From positions 37,286,286 to 37,350,285 of the forward strand of contig CM046842.1 of assembly GCA_025618425.1 (NCBI GenBank): a DNA stretch of 64,000 bases, written 5' to 3'. The DNA comes from Heliocidaris tuberculata. Its lineage: Eukaryota > Echinodermata > Echinoidea > Camarodonta > Echinometridae. Made by a program: the position numbers and the translations under genes. Shown here piece by piece: positions 1-11,529 of the stretch. The notes beneath the pieces were generated by a model. That model saw only the letters and a program-made list of their open reading frames with translations. It was not told where the DNA came from and made no database searches. How positions within the stretch are numbered: position 1 is the stretch's first letter; the number at the start of each line of letters is the position of its first letter.

Positions 1-521
1 CCATTTCTATCAAGAACAGAAAATCGACTGATCCAAACAAATTTACTATTTAGGGCTGTTTGCTACGTTGTGGTCCGTGCGACTTATTGTAGGTTTTGAG
101 GCGGCGGGTCACATATGTGATTAATCGTAAAACACCAATCGTGCGATTAACTGATTGATCTTATGACCAATTGCTAAGATTTGTGTTGCGGGGCCCTGTC
201 CTTGTACAGCGCTTGGTGCTCCCCAAGAACTTTGGATTTATTAAGCCGACTGGAGCCGATCTGCCATGATGAGGCGGTAAAGTCGGCATTTGATAAAAGG
301 TTAGGTAAGTCGCGTGATTGTCGCGTTCTCGTCTCGTTCTCTTTGAGGAAATTTGGCAGTAAAAAAAAGTATAGTACCTTTCAAACGTAGAAAAAACTCC
401 AACCCACATTCCGATCATTTACCAAAAGTATCCACCAGCGCGAGGCACAGGCCTAGACTGCACTTCACATAAAGTACAGGCAAGATCCAGTAGCTCGAGA
501 ATTGTCGAACGAGGGTGGGAG

Positions 522-700
522 GGGGGGGGGGGGGGGACACACAAAATCAAAGAGTTACATGGTTATACGCACACACAACCATTTACAGGGTATTGGTAGT
601 ATTAATGGGGGGGGGGGGGGGACACACAAAATCAAAGAGTTACATGGTTATACGCACACACAACCATTTACAGGGTATTGGTAGTATTAATGGGGGGGGG
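522..700 (+). repeat. Tandem duplication of a ~90-bp unit with G run
   Basis: Two near-identical units each start with a G run followed by acacacaaaatcaaagag and end in ggtattggtagtattaat. Copy 2 has one equivalent (about 22083-22155), so the doubling is specific to copy 1. Confidence 0.85.
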
Positions 701-704
701 GGGG

Positions 705-1020
705 GTACTCGTTTTTCCGAAGGTTCATAATTCTGAAGGTTCGTAATTCCGAAACTCAAATTTCTCATAGCAAGGGGTTCATAATTCCGAAGGTTCGTAA
801 TTCCAAAAATACAATTGAGCCCTACATCACTCTTCGGAATTACGAACCTCGGAAATAGGAACCCTTTTTCAATTTCGGAATTATGAACCCTTTTTTTTTT
901 CATTTCCGGAATTACGAACCCTATTTCATTTTCGGAATTATGAACCTTCGGAATTACGAACCGTCGGAGCAACGAACCTTCGGAAAAACGAACCTTCGGA
1001 ATCATGAACCTTCGGAAAAC
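705..1020. mobile_element. Foldback element of 16-bp GGTTCGTAATTCCGAA units
   Basis: Units like GGTTCGTAATTCCGAA run in one orientation from 715 to about 805 and in the opposite orientation from about 832 to 1015, so the tract can fold on itself. A shorter degenerate version is at 22172-22345 in copy 2. No coding capacity. Confidence 0.75.
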
Positions 1021-1024
1021 GACA

Positions 1025-1125
1025 TGTAATCGTATTAAGGTCTTGCCCCTAAGTTCTGGGATTTTTTATTCTTTTTTTTTTTTTTGCGGATGAACGGGGG
1101 GGGGGGGGGGCATGACCATTGTGCT
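1025..1125 (-). mobile_element. Fragment of the ATAGGCGTAGCC repeat family (minus)
   Basis: Read on the minus strand it carries the family's internal landmarks: the first half of the terminus, ttcatccgc, and aacttaggggcaagacc. Related copies are at 22350-22470 (minus), 9037, 13488 and 25150. Confidence 0.5.
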
Positions 1126-1344
1126 CCTCTGGTGAAGAAAATGAGTAAGTAGATACCAGTTTATCAAACACAAAACCTGTTTTAATTCCAAGGCCAAATG
1201 CAGTTAGTTAATAACATTTATTGTAACCTTGTACATGTCTTAGTGGATTTGGCCCGCAGAGCTCCCTGAACAGTGAAGGCAGGCTAGCTTTCACTTTCGG
1301 GCCCGTCCGTGGGAGCTATTCAGGAGTTTCCGTTCAGCAACGTA

Positions 1345-1345
1345 C

Positions 1346-1402
<57 letters not shown>
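1345..1402. repeat. (TTA)n microsatellite
   Basis: An uninterrupted TTA tract abuts the 3' end of the minus-strand LINE. Confidence 0.95.
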
Positions 1403-1751
1403 CAAAGTTCAAAGTTCAAAGTTTATTTCCACATTTTCATAAAAACAATATATATCAACATGGTGAAATACATAAATATAAATTAAAAAAAACAACAAAA
1501 CATTTAGAAAGCACACCAGAAGCAAGAAAAATTGAATATAGAAAGTGAGACAATAATAGGTATATAAAAAATGTGGCGGGATCAAAAGAAGTTAATCCAA
1601 AACTTAAAAGATCGATCCCATTGGAAGTTACAACAGATTATGAATCATAAAAGTATAAACAAAAGGGAAATGATAGAGAAATATACATATAGAAAAAAGA
1701 CAAGGACAGACAAGCCTACTGAATTATATATTTTATATACTATCAAAAGAT

Positions 1752-3243
1752 TTACAACTGTTTTAGAAGGTAGGTTTTTAGCTTATATTTAAATGTATTT
1801 AGTGATTTGCAGTCTCTAATTTCTCGCCGTAAACTATTCCATAACATTGGTCCTTTGTATTTTATCAATGAGCGTGAAAAAGAGGTGCGACCGTAATGGA
1901 CTCTAAAATCAAATTTATTTCTTGTGTCGTAATGATGAGCATGCATATTAAGAGAAAACAGATTATTAAATGATCTTGGTAAAAGCTTTTTATGAAATAA
2001 AAACATGAAAATTCCAAAATTATATTCATATAAATCACATATAGGTAGGATATTTAAACTAATAAAGAGAGGTTTCGTATGAGCTAAGAAAGAAGAATTT
2101 GTTATTATTCTCAGTATTCTTTTTTGCAATTTTAACATTCTATCTAAGAGATATTTATTGCACGATCCCCAAATCATATTACAATAATTCAAATGTGGTA
2201 AAATGAGAGTATTGTATAGAGTCAATAAGATATGTCTAGGTAAATGTCTTTTAAGTCTATTTATTACTCCTATATTTTTTGAAATCTTATTTAGTACACT
2301 GTTAATGTGACTCTTCCATTTCATTTCTTCATCAATATGAATTCCCCAACGCCACACGTCAGCGATTGCACGTCAGACTTAATAGAGTTAAAAACAGTAT
2401 TGTTTCCTATCGGAAATATAACTTTTAAACAATTTTAGTGGAGTACCTCTTATACCTTAAAAAAGAGTTTATAAAACAAAAAACTATGGTCAATACAATC
2501 AAAAGCTTTTTTTAAATCTAAAAACACACCAATGAGCGTTTCTCGTTCTTCTATAGCTTCATTCACATTTAACAAAAAATCAGTAAGAGCGAGAAGTGTT
2601 GAATGCCTTTCCCTAAATCCAAATTGCTTATCAAATAAAATATGAAATTTGTTTAAGAAGCTTATTAGACGAGTATTTATACATTTTTCTAGTATTTTAA
2701 AGAAACATGTAAGTAATCTATAATTTGAAAATAAGTCTTTTGGAACACTTTTATGAATAGGAATTACTTTTGATAATTTACAGTCATCTGGTACTATTCC
2801 ACTTTCAAAACAAGTATTAAAGATATTACACAGAGGTTTACATAAAAAAGAATCACTTTTTAAATAATACAACTGTCAATAGAATCATGTCCTGGGGATT
2901 TACCATTCTTAAAGGATAAAACAATGTTAATAATTTCCTTTTCTGTTATGGGGGTTAAGAACATTGTATTTGCATGCGACTTCTTTAGATAAGTATGAAA
3001 TGAATTATTGCTTGAATTGAAGTTATCATTAAGATTTTGTCCAACATTTACAAAGTATTTATTAAATCCGTCTGCTATTTCTTTTCCGTCACACAGTAAG
3101 GTATCATTACATTTAAAATCTTTTTTAGACATTGTATTCTTATTCTTATTTCTATCTAATAGATTATTTATTATTTTCCAAGTTCCATTAATGTTTCCTT
3201 TCATCGTATTAAACTTTTGAGAAAAATATTTTTTTTTGGTCAT
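1752..3243 (-). pseudogene. LINE reverse transcriptase remnants
   Basis: The segment 3243-2860 encodes the EN-RT linker ending FKNGKSPGHDSID. The segment 2872-2450 encodes RT blocks VIPIHK, NYRLL, FGFRERHST and FLDLKKAFDCIDH. The segment 2357-1752 encodes the C-terminal region (LPHLNYCNMIWG, LQKRILRII). About 100 bp at 2357-2450 replace the missing catalytic core. Confidence 0.85.
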
Positions 3244-3311
3244 TTTAACAGCATTTGTGTATATATTTTTAAATTCTTTATAAATTTTGTTACGATATGT
3301 CGTTGGATTAT

Positions 3312-4370
3312 TTAGAAATTTTCAAATAATGCACATTTCTTTCTTCGCATATTTTTCAAACGATTATTGTACCAAGGACTTTTATTTCGTTTTATAATAC
3401 GTTCGTGGTAAGGAAAACAAGATTCATAGACCGATGTTACTTTTCCTACAAAGTCATTATATATGTTATTTCTATTTTCGTCAGGATTTATAGAGTTGAA
3501 ATTAAAATCAGTATCTTGAATTTTGCGTACGAGTTCGCTAATAGTTTTATCATTTATTTTTCGTTTGCAAATATAAACAGGTGTCTTATTTGAATAAAAT
3601 GGAAAATCCAAAAACGAAAACACAGGTAAATGGTCCGATATATCAGAGATTAGAGTACCTGATAAAACATCAGATGAACCATTTACAAAGATGTTGTCGA
3701 TTAGAGAAGCTGATGTTTCAGTAACTCTAGTTGGATTTTCAATCAATGGTACATATGAAAAGGAGAAAAATATTTCTATAAATTCGTTGGCAGTATTACA
3801 CGTATTAAATTTCATGAGATCTATATTAAAGTCACCAAGCAGAATACAATCTCTATTTTCTTTATTGATTTTACACAAAACGGTCTGAAGTATTTGATTA
3901 AAGTCATCTATTGACTCATTGGGCGGTCTATATAATACACCAATAATGAGATGTTTGCCAGGTTTCGGTAGTTCTATAAAACAACTCTCAAACTCATTTC
4001 GAAATACATTAAGATCTTGTCGTGTTACATAGCTATAATTACTCTGAATGCATAGTCCGACTCCTCCTCCCCTTCTATCAGTACGATGATTACCAATAAA
4101 TGTATAGTCTTTAAAAACACTAGTCGGGGTGGTATCATCATTCAGCCATGTTTCTGAAAGGGCTAAAATACTAAAGTTACATTTCAACGAGTCTAATATA
4201 GCTTCAATTTCATCATAGTTTCTCTTCAAACTTCTACAGTTTATGAGCATAATTGAAAACATCAAATGATGAGATAATACAGTGTTATTAAAATCATCCA
4301 CAGTAAATTCAAAATCTTCAGGATTCATGAAGAAAAGGGAAAAGTGTATTACATCTGTTATAATTTGCAC
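3312..4370 (-). pseudogene. LINE apurinic-type endonuclease domain
   Basis: The frame shows the EEP endonuclease blocks in order: LINCRSLKRN, LALSETWL, GVGLCI, VLYRPPNES, LLGDFNIDL, SLIDNIF and SDHLPVF. These carry the usual Asn, Glu, Asp and His catalytic positions. It is the N-terminal part of a LINE ORF2 whose downstream RT is frameshifted and deleted. Confidence 0.85.
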
Positions 4371-4729
4371 ATATGTAAATACCCATTGCTAAAGTATAAT
4401 GCAATTTTTTTTTTTTTCATTTGATTGGATGAAATATACAGTACAATACATAATACATATAAGAAAATACCACAAGTCAAATAAAAGTAAATACATTTTG
4501 AACATGAGTAGGAACAATTGAAAATATACGGTAAAAGTAAAACAATCAATAGTTTGGTACATGAATATTCAGGAATCAACAGTGATATCAATTTTGATTT
4601 ATTAAGGTGGAGTAATATTGATTACATAATAATCGATGATATAGGATAGTCAAATAGTTCTTCATTTGATGTCTCTAGTATCACTTCGTCATCGTACTTT
4701 CATCTCGCAGTGGTGGTCTGAAGATTTTT

Positions 4730-4880
<151 letters not shown>

Positions 4881-6296
4881 CAACTATTAATGCACACAAC
4901 AAAGGACGCCCGTCTTAAACTTTAAAGTCTTTGTGGAAAGTTGAAGAACCGGAACAGTAGTTTCGTCCTAGATTCAGAGCGAACGATGCACTTGCAATTT
5001 ATCGTGCGCTCTTGATCTAAAACCGTTCCGGTTCTCTAATTTTCGACAAAGAATGCCTAGGCGTTCTTTGTCATATGCAATTGTTAATCTCCGTCTTAGA
5101 ATCCCGCGAACGTTGCTGAAAGAAAACTCCCTAGTTTCGGGCAGTAGCGCGCAGGCCCGAAGGCAGGGATTCTTGAATTGCAAGGCCTAATGTGTTTGTG
5201 CCTGTTGTAATTAGCGAGATTGCGCAACAATTCATGCCCGTAAAGTGCATGATTGCCTTTTCACAATAAATGTTTACTGCAATAAATCAATGTATCTACC
5301 TATTATGCTGGTCTCTGACTACGCAAGCCATTCGAGTACAAAAAAGTCACAAATTGTGCATATCCCTCCCCCAGGACATCGCCTTTCTCCGTGCACGTCG
5401 CAAGAAAACAGGCGTATGAATATAGAGCTCTCATCGTTCAGTGCGAGACAGGGTGTACAAGAGGCATGGGGAAAATCTTGCAAAGTCAACCTGCCAACAA
5501 TACAAATATTCCTGAAAATAATACTGCGTGTCAGTTATGTTCAACATCCTTGAATAATTCGTCATATAAAATGACTTTCAAATGGCAAACATTTGAAATA
5601 AATATATCCGCAGCTTTATTTTTGAAAAATATATTATCAACAGCAGGTCGACATTGTAAATTTCCCCCATGCCTTTTGTACACATTGCCTCGCAATGAAC
5701 GATGAGGGCTCTATATTCATCTAGCTCTATACGCCGTTTTCGGAGTACATAACAAAGTTTTTTTTTTTTTTACTCTATTTGGCGCGTTTTGGACGCATTT
5801 GTGTTCCCTTTTCCCGTTCTTTTGTTGTTTTTTTAGTGACAATTGAACGGCTCCTATTAGTCACGTTATTTTTGTTGGAAGAAATTTTAGATTCATTTCT
5901 TCGAGCACTTTTCCTCTTTACGTAGCCTTGCCCCACATACTTAAGTGGGGCAAGGGGGGAGGGGGGGGGGCAGCTGCGCAGTCACACCTCAACGGGGCTG
6001 CTTAGCAGCGAACCGCCCCAGCCTTCTCCTCTCGTAGGACACGGCTGGCGGGGGGGGGGGGGGGGGGGTGGTGGTCCCAAGCGCTGTCTCCCGACAGTCG
6101 CCGTGCCTCGGTCACAACCTGACCACTTCTGCCTCACCACTCCCCACAACTTCTCGGCCATCCGGTGTGACCGGGTCCGGGGCTTGCGGGCGTATGGACT
6201 CTGCAGCCCTGTATTTGCCCGCTCTCGTTGGTGTTCCGTCTATCTCACCCGTCACACATGTGCATGTGAGTGTGACCGAGGCCGCACCCCTTTCAT

Positions 6297-7016
6297 GTGG
6301 GGTGTCTGCTTTCCTTCAGCCAGGAGACTCTGATGTTTCGCATCAGCCTGTCTCCTCCCATGCTAGGAAGCGAGACTCGACTGCTGGTGATGCTATTCCT
6401 GGCAAGAAGCCTAAGGCCAAGAAGAAGGAAGTCTAAGAAGGATAAAACTTCGACGGACTCGTTTTCTCAGGCACAGCTTTTGAGCCTGATGAGGGTCTAT
6501 GGTGAGCAGCAGGGCTGGAGTCTTACTCCCACACCTAGATCAGCGTCTGAGTCTGGCTCCCGGTCGGTAGATGGTTCGGCTTTCGTTCCCTGGTCACATC
6601 ATACCGGCTTCGGTATCTGTTGTGACTCCTCCCTCCCCCGCCGGCCGCACTTGCCCCCCCCCCCCCTCCCCTTCCCTTGGGAGGAGACTCTGTTGGACCC
6701 GTGAGCATACCAGTCTTCCTTTCAGTCTGAGCCCGATAGTGACTCTGTGTCGCAAGTTTCGACTGCGACTCTGTCTAACTCACAGGCCGCGGCGGTGCCG
6801 CAAGCCCTGGAGGTATTAACCTCTGATGCTAAAGCCCTGCTGGAAAAGTTTTTGCCGGAGTCTCATTGTCAAGCTTTGTCTGACCAAAATCCGGCTTCGT
6901 TGCTGTTGAGACAGCAGGGTCTTCTCCCTGGCATCCCCCTTACGGAGGACTTCAAAGGGGAGTTCGACAGAGTGGCATCCCGGGATTTGTCTTCCCATCA
7001 GGTTCTATGCTGGTGA
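6297..7016 (+). pseudogene. Decayed gag-like ORF1 of the DIRS-like element
   Basis: Reading across frames, a Lys-rich segment (KPKAKKK) is followed by SFSQAQLLSLMRVYGEQQGW, a Ser/Pro-rich linker with a C run, and DAKALLEKFLPESHCQALSD to FKGEFDRVASRD (6747-7016). It resembles ORF1 of DIRS/PAT-type elements by position and composition. No catalytic domain is present. Confidence 0.45.
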
Positions 7017-8262
7017 TGTTATACCCAGCAAGATGCCTAAGGCCAAGAAGAAGTCTAAGAAGGATAAATCTTCGATGGACTCATCTTCTCTGGCAGAGTT
7101 TTTGAGCTTGATGAGGGCCTTTGCTGAGCAGCAGGGTTAGATTCTCACTCCTACACCTAGCTCGGCGTCTGAGGTTGGTCCTCTGTCGGGGGTTGGTTCG
7201 GTTCTGTCCCTACCCCTGACCCTGGTCATACTGGACTGGTACCATGTCCCGTGGGCCTACCAGTCTTCCTATCAGACTGAGCCCTGACCAATTTTGCCTC
7301 ACCACTCCCTAACGATCTACGGCCACCTAGTATGACCGGGTCCGGGGTTTTGGGGCATAAGAGCTTTGCTCCTCAGTGTTAGCCCGCCCTCGGTGGTGAT
7401 TGGGCTACCTCACCCGCCACGTTTGTGGAAGGAGTGAGTGTGACCGGGGCCGCACCCCTCTCGTGTGGGTTGTCTGTTCTGCTCGGTCGGGCGGCTCTGA
7501 TGCTTCGCATCAGCTTGTGCCCTCCTGTGCTAGGTAGCGAGGCTCTTATACTGGTGATGTTATACCAGGCAAGAAGCCCAAGGCTAAGATGTAGAAGTCC
7601 AAAAGGATTAATCTTCCATGCTCTTTTCTTCTCAAGCGGAACCTTGCTGTCCCTCGACATTCGCACCAGGGTTTTTTTGTTTTTTTGTTTTTGTTTTTGT
7701 TTTTGTTTTTGTTTTTGTTTTTGTTTTTTTTTGGGGGGGGGGGGCGTGCGGGCTGTTCCTACACCCCAGTACTCGCCCTCTTCTGGTGGTAACTTGGCTA
7801 GCTCACCTTCCACTTCTGTGGATGGAGTGAGTGTGACCGGGTCCGCACCCCTTTTGGTGTGGGGTGTCCGCGTCGGCTGTGTTGGATTTGCCTGATTTTT
7901 CAAATCAGCCCATGCCCTCTTGTGCTAAGAAGCGTGGTTCTGTTGCTGTGGCTTTGTTACCCAGCAAAAAGCCTATTTGAAGAGGATGTAAAGGATGAAG
8001 GACAAGTCTTCTATGGATCCCTCTTCTCAAGCTGAGCTTCTGTTTTACTGAGGTTTATCAATGGAGTCAGCCTCAGATAAGCCCCTTACAGCCCTCGCCA
8101 TTATGGTCAGGTCGGGCTTAAGGCTGTCAGCTTTCTTGGGCTCTCTGTTTCGCCTTTAGGTCATATCAGAAGAGCTGAGATAGGACTAAGACTTTCCGTT
8201 AGGATGATCAACTCTTCGTCATTACCCGTGAGCCTTTCTCCCCTGCTCTCGTGAGTCTCGAG

Positions 8263-8457
8263 ATGGTTTGTTGAAGCTTTTCATGCCTCTGGCCCTGAGG
8301 CTTTAATTTCGGGAGATAAGCCCCGTGCCCATGTCACTAGGGGCATTAGTTCTTCCTGGGCTTCTTTTCAGGTTGTGTCTCTTGTAGACTCCCCTAGTTC
8401 TGTCATCTTCTTCTATCTGAGAGATATTTTGGCTGGTGAAGGATCTTCTCTACTGTG
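8263..8457 (+). pseudogene. Tyrosine recombinase C-terminal fragment (DIRS type)
   Basis: The frame encodes WFVEAFHASGPEALISGDK, then HVTRGISSSWASFQVVSL, then FFYLRDI and a stop. HVTR matches the HxxR box and the Tyr of FYLRD the nucleophile position of DIRS recombinases. The upstream first Arg box is not recognisable, and a TGA follows at 8455. Confidence 0.7.
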
Positions 8458-9036
8458 ACGTTGAGAGCGGCAACGTCTTCCATGGGACCTCTTTAGCCTT
8501 CCTCTTGGGACATGCCACCCGATTTGAGTGGATGTTGGTCTAGCATAATAGGTACATACATTGATTGATTGATTGATTGAAAATCAGAACTTATTTTATT
8601 ATTTGCTAGATAAATCTATCTACCTATGTCCCTCCCTCCTCCCCTCTGCTTGCCTAGCAACATGTCCGAGGTTGTGTTAAGAGGACGAGTGTGCGCGCGC
8701 GTCTTGCGACGTGCACGGAAGAAGGCGATGTCCTGGGGTGAGGGATATGCACAATTTGTGACTTTTTGTACTCGAATAGCTTACGTAGTCAGAGACTAGC
8801 ATAATAGGTAGATACATAGATTTATCTAGCAAATAATAAAATCAGTTTTGATTTTAATGGTTATTGGCAAACTGCATCCGGCCTTGGAATTAAAACCGGT
8901 TTTGTTTGATAAACCGGTATCTTCTCATCATTTTATTCATTAAAATCCATGCATTGTTGTCACAACACGTTGCCGTTGCCACATACATGACGTAGCTAGC
9001 ACGTACGTCCGGACGCGCATGCATGCAATGCTAGCG

Positions 9037-9270
9037 CCATAGGCATAGCCAGTGGAGCACAAGGGGCCACGCCTCCCCCCGTTCATCCGCCCCCAAAAGT
9101 AATCAGCTGAACTCGTTCGGGTTCAAGACCAAACTGCCCCTTCCCCCTGTTTGTGGATGTGTGCGCGTGTAACTATGTGACTCTGTGATTTTATTTGTCC
9201 CCCACCCCTGTCTATGCCCCCACCCCTGTTCATATAGTCTAAGCCATAGGTACAGGCCTATGCCCGTGCA
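9037..9270 (+). mobile_element. Non-autonomous ATAGGCGTAGCC-family element
   Basis: It begins CATAGGCATAGCCAGTGGAG, has the internal landmarks cccgttcatccgc and ggttcaagacc, and ends near aggcctatgcc, an inverted form of its start. The orthologous copy is at 25150-25440. It is non-coding. Confidence 0.6.
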
Positions 9271-10009
9271 GGTGGAGACTTTTAATAAACGGTCGGACTG
9301 TGGGTTTTTTGTTTTTCTTTTAACATTTTAAAGGCATATGCTAGGCAGTTTTCATGTGCAGTAGGTCATAATTTACTGACGCAAGACTTGTTGGAAAGCA
9401 CTGGAAATATGAATAGGTGTACAAACCCGCTGTCCAGCCAAGAAAATACCACCTGTTCTCTCGGAGAGTCCTCGGGTGACGGTAATTTAAGATAATGACT
9501 TTACCATATGGGGCGATGGATGGAAAATGCAAAGGATTATATAAGGCCTGTTGGTCATAAAACTGTAGTCCACTCTGGGTGACTGACAATACTTGTTATT
9601 GGGCAAACATCCGCATAGTGTCAAATTCCTCATGAGAACCAACGATTATGTGACTTTAAAGACGTCATAACTTTTCCGATTTTTTGAAACTGCCAAATTT
9701 CCTCGACGAGCACGCGACGAGATCTCGACAATCACGCGATTCACCTGACCTTTTACCAAAAGCTATATCAACACGATAAAAACTATTTTCGAAAAATCAA
9801 CTGAAGGCAATTTTCAATAGCCCTGTCTATCACCTTTAGAAATGTGCGAACATTACAATGGCGTATTATGTAATCCGAACTTGATTTCTATGGGCAGTAC
9901 AATAGTCCTTTGAAATTGCCCTTAAGTTTATTTTTCGAAAGTAGTTTTTATCGTGTTTATCATATTTTATTAATGGTAATAATTGTTTCGATTGTATTAC
10001 AAAATATAG

Positions 10010-10072
10010 ATCTTCATATCAACTGGGATTATTGCTGTTGTTTATAAATACTGGCCTCAAACCAAATCCATT
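10010..10072 (+). CDS. MS4A-like copy 1, TM2 exon
   Basis: This is a 63-nt exon between a tatag acceptor and a gtgagt donor. It encodes 21 residues beginning IFISTGIIAVVYKYW, which completes the second membrane segment. The codon before the acceptor in this frame is TAG, so the exon cannot extend upstream. The frame and both splice sites are kept in copy 2, with changes falling in the hydrophilic end. The pyrimidine tract of the acceptor is weak. Confidence 0.65.
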
Positions 10073-10483
10073 GTGAGTATATTAATCAATGGACGCTGTT
10101 GTGTTATTCATTAAAATATGACATTCTTAACACTTACTGTGCCAAAGAGTTTCGCTCGTTTTCAGATTTTACCAAATTTTGAAGGATCTCGCTTTTCTAA
10201 CGATTGCACCTTTCAAAATATATACCTATAAGAAAATGTTGTATACAAAAAAAAAAGTAAACAATTTTGTTCATTTTCTAATGGTGCCAAGCATTGTTAT
10301 ATAAGTGAATTCTATGCGAGGAACTATCAACTGAGGAATGCAAGTCTCTCAGTCCTTTACATTCATTTTCACATTTGTCTCACATTTGTGTACCATTGTG
10401 TTTTTTTTAGTCAAATAAAAATTGCATCCCTTACAAAACCTGTATTTTTATTGAGAAGAAAAAATGCTCAAGGTATAAAGCTC

Positions 10484-10529
<46 letters not shown>

Positions 10530-11497
10530 TTCTTATCCTATAAATGAAAGAAAAAGAAAGGTAATCAGAAGATGCCATATCTCCTTAAATCATATTTGTA
10601 ATTATATTTTATTATTAAAGGTGTTCGTCTATAATGCGATGTCTATCATATCTGCGATATACTCTACAATAACGATGGTTACAACAGTAGTCATAACAGA
10701 TACTTCAAACGTGAATGTGATCACAATAATATGTCATCGGCTTCCAACGGAATACTGTGTCGGAGGATCACTAGTAAGGGTTGCGAATTTGCAATCAAAC
10801 TTGTTGGAGGGGGAGGGGGGAATAATAGACAGGAACAAGATGCCGCCCCGGTAAGCTTAGTTTTCATAATGGGGGGGGGGGGGGGGGGGGGGGGGGGTGG
10901 GGGGTGTCACTTAATTTGTCCCTCTAGTTTCACCTGATGAAAGTTATTCTAAAAATAACCCCACTTTAATACACCTGTTGTTAAATTTGTTCAGAATAAG
11001 GATCAGAAAGGGGGTAAGGATATTCAGTTTCATTCATTCATTTTTTCATTGTGTCTGGTGCTCGTGAGGCATAATAATCTGGCATTTTATAAAAGAAATG
11101 GCTGCTCACAAATCAGATATAATCATTCTATGCAAATAGCGTATGGTGCTCCCCAATTATGGATAATGAACCTTCAGCTTCATTTTGGGCTGATTAATCG
11201 TTTTTTCTACTAAACCGAATATATTTTTGTTGCTTCCATTATTGCAACTCTGAGGGAGATTTTACTTTTGAATATTCGGCAAACAAGTAATGTAAACAAG
11301 TTTAAATTGTCTTTAAAGAAGCATTTTCTTAATCTTGCCGCTAATTTAAGATATTGCTGAAGAATATCATGTCACTGTTTTGAATCAACACTATTTTTCT
11401 ACTCCCAAGTTGTTTTTTTTTTCTCTCTCCTCCTCTCTTTGGTGTTCCTTCCCTACACGTTCGCTACCACTCTCTTTCTCTATGTCTATTTCTTATT

Positions 11498-11529
<32 letters not shown>

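Larger units (their letters stand above)
1403..4640 (-). mobile_element. Non-LTR retrotransposon (LINE), CR1/Jockey-like, broken
   Basis: A minus-strand LINE reads endonuclease (4370-3312), then reverse transcriptase (RT) pieces in shifting frames (3243-2860, 2872-2450, 2357-1752), then a 3' end made of a 7-bp repeat (ACTTTGA type) at 1403-1425. The RT core between LDLKKAFD and the thumb region is deleted, removing the GxPQG and YADD blocks. It lies between two (TTA)n tracts and cannot be autonomous. Confidence 0.85.
5930..8535 (+). mobile_element. DIRS-like (tyrosine recombinase) retroelement remnant
   Basis: The left part is a decayed gag-like ORF1 and the right end encodes the C-terminal half of a tyrosine recombinase. 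RT and RNase H are missing. The stretch 6240-8050 repeats one ORF1 segment about four times: tctgatg-tcgcatcag landmarks at 6329 and 7496, degenerate at 7900, and the aagaagcctaaggc landmark at 6405, 7034, 7574 and 7967. All frames are broken by stops and shifts. Confidence 0.65.
5270..8858. mobile_element. Inverted-repeat-bounded composite element containing a DIRS-like remnant
   Basis: Arms of about 115 bp (5291-5405 and 8703-8819) are inverted copies with few mismatches, both containing tgtatctacctattatgct and the cgcctt...cgtgcacgtcgcaag region. Part of the arm recurs at 8549-8630. Copy 2 has the empty site near 25115-25120, where cacaataaatg runs almost directly into ttattggcaaac. Whether the arms mobilised the DIRS piece is inference. 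Confidence 0.65.

Noticed and set aside
7379..7903. 174-aa minus-strand ORF with a Lys/Gln-rich run
   Set aside because: It is the antisense shadow of the decayed DIRS-like ORF1 repeats and a GTTTTT tract.
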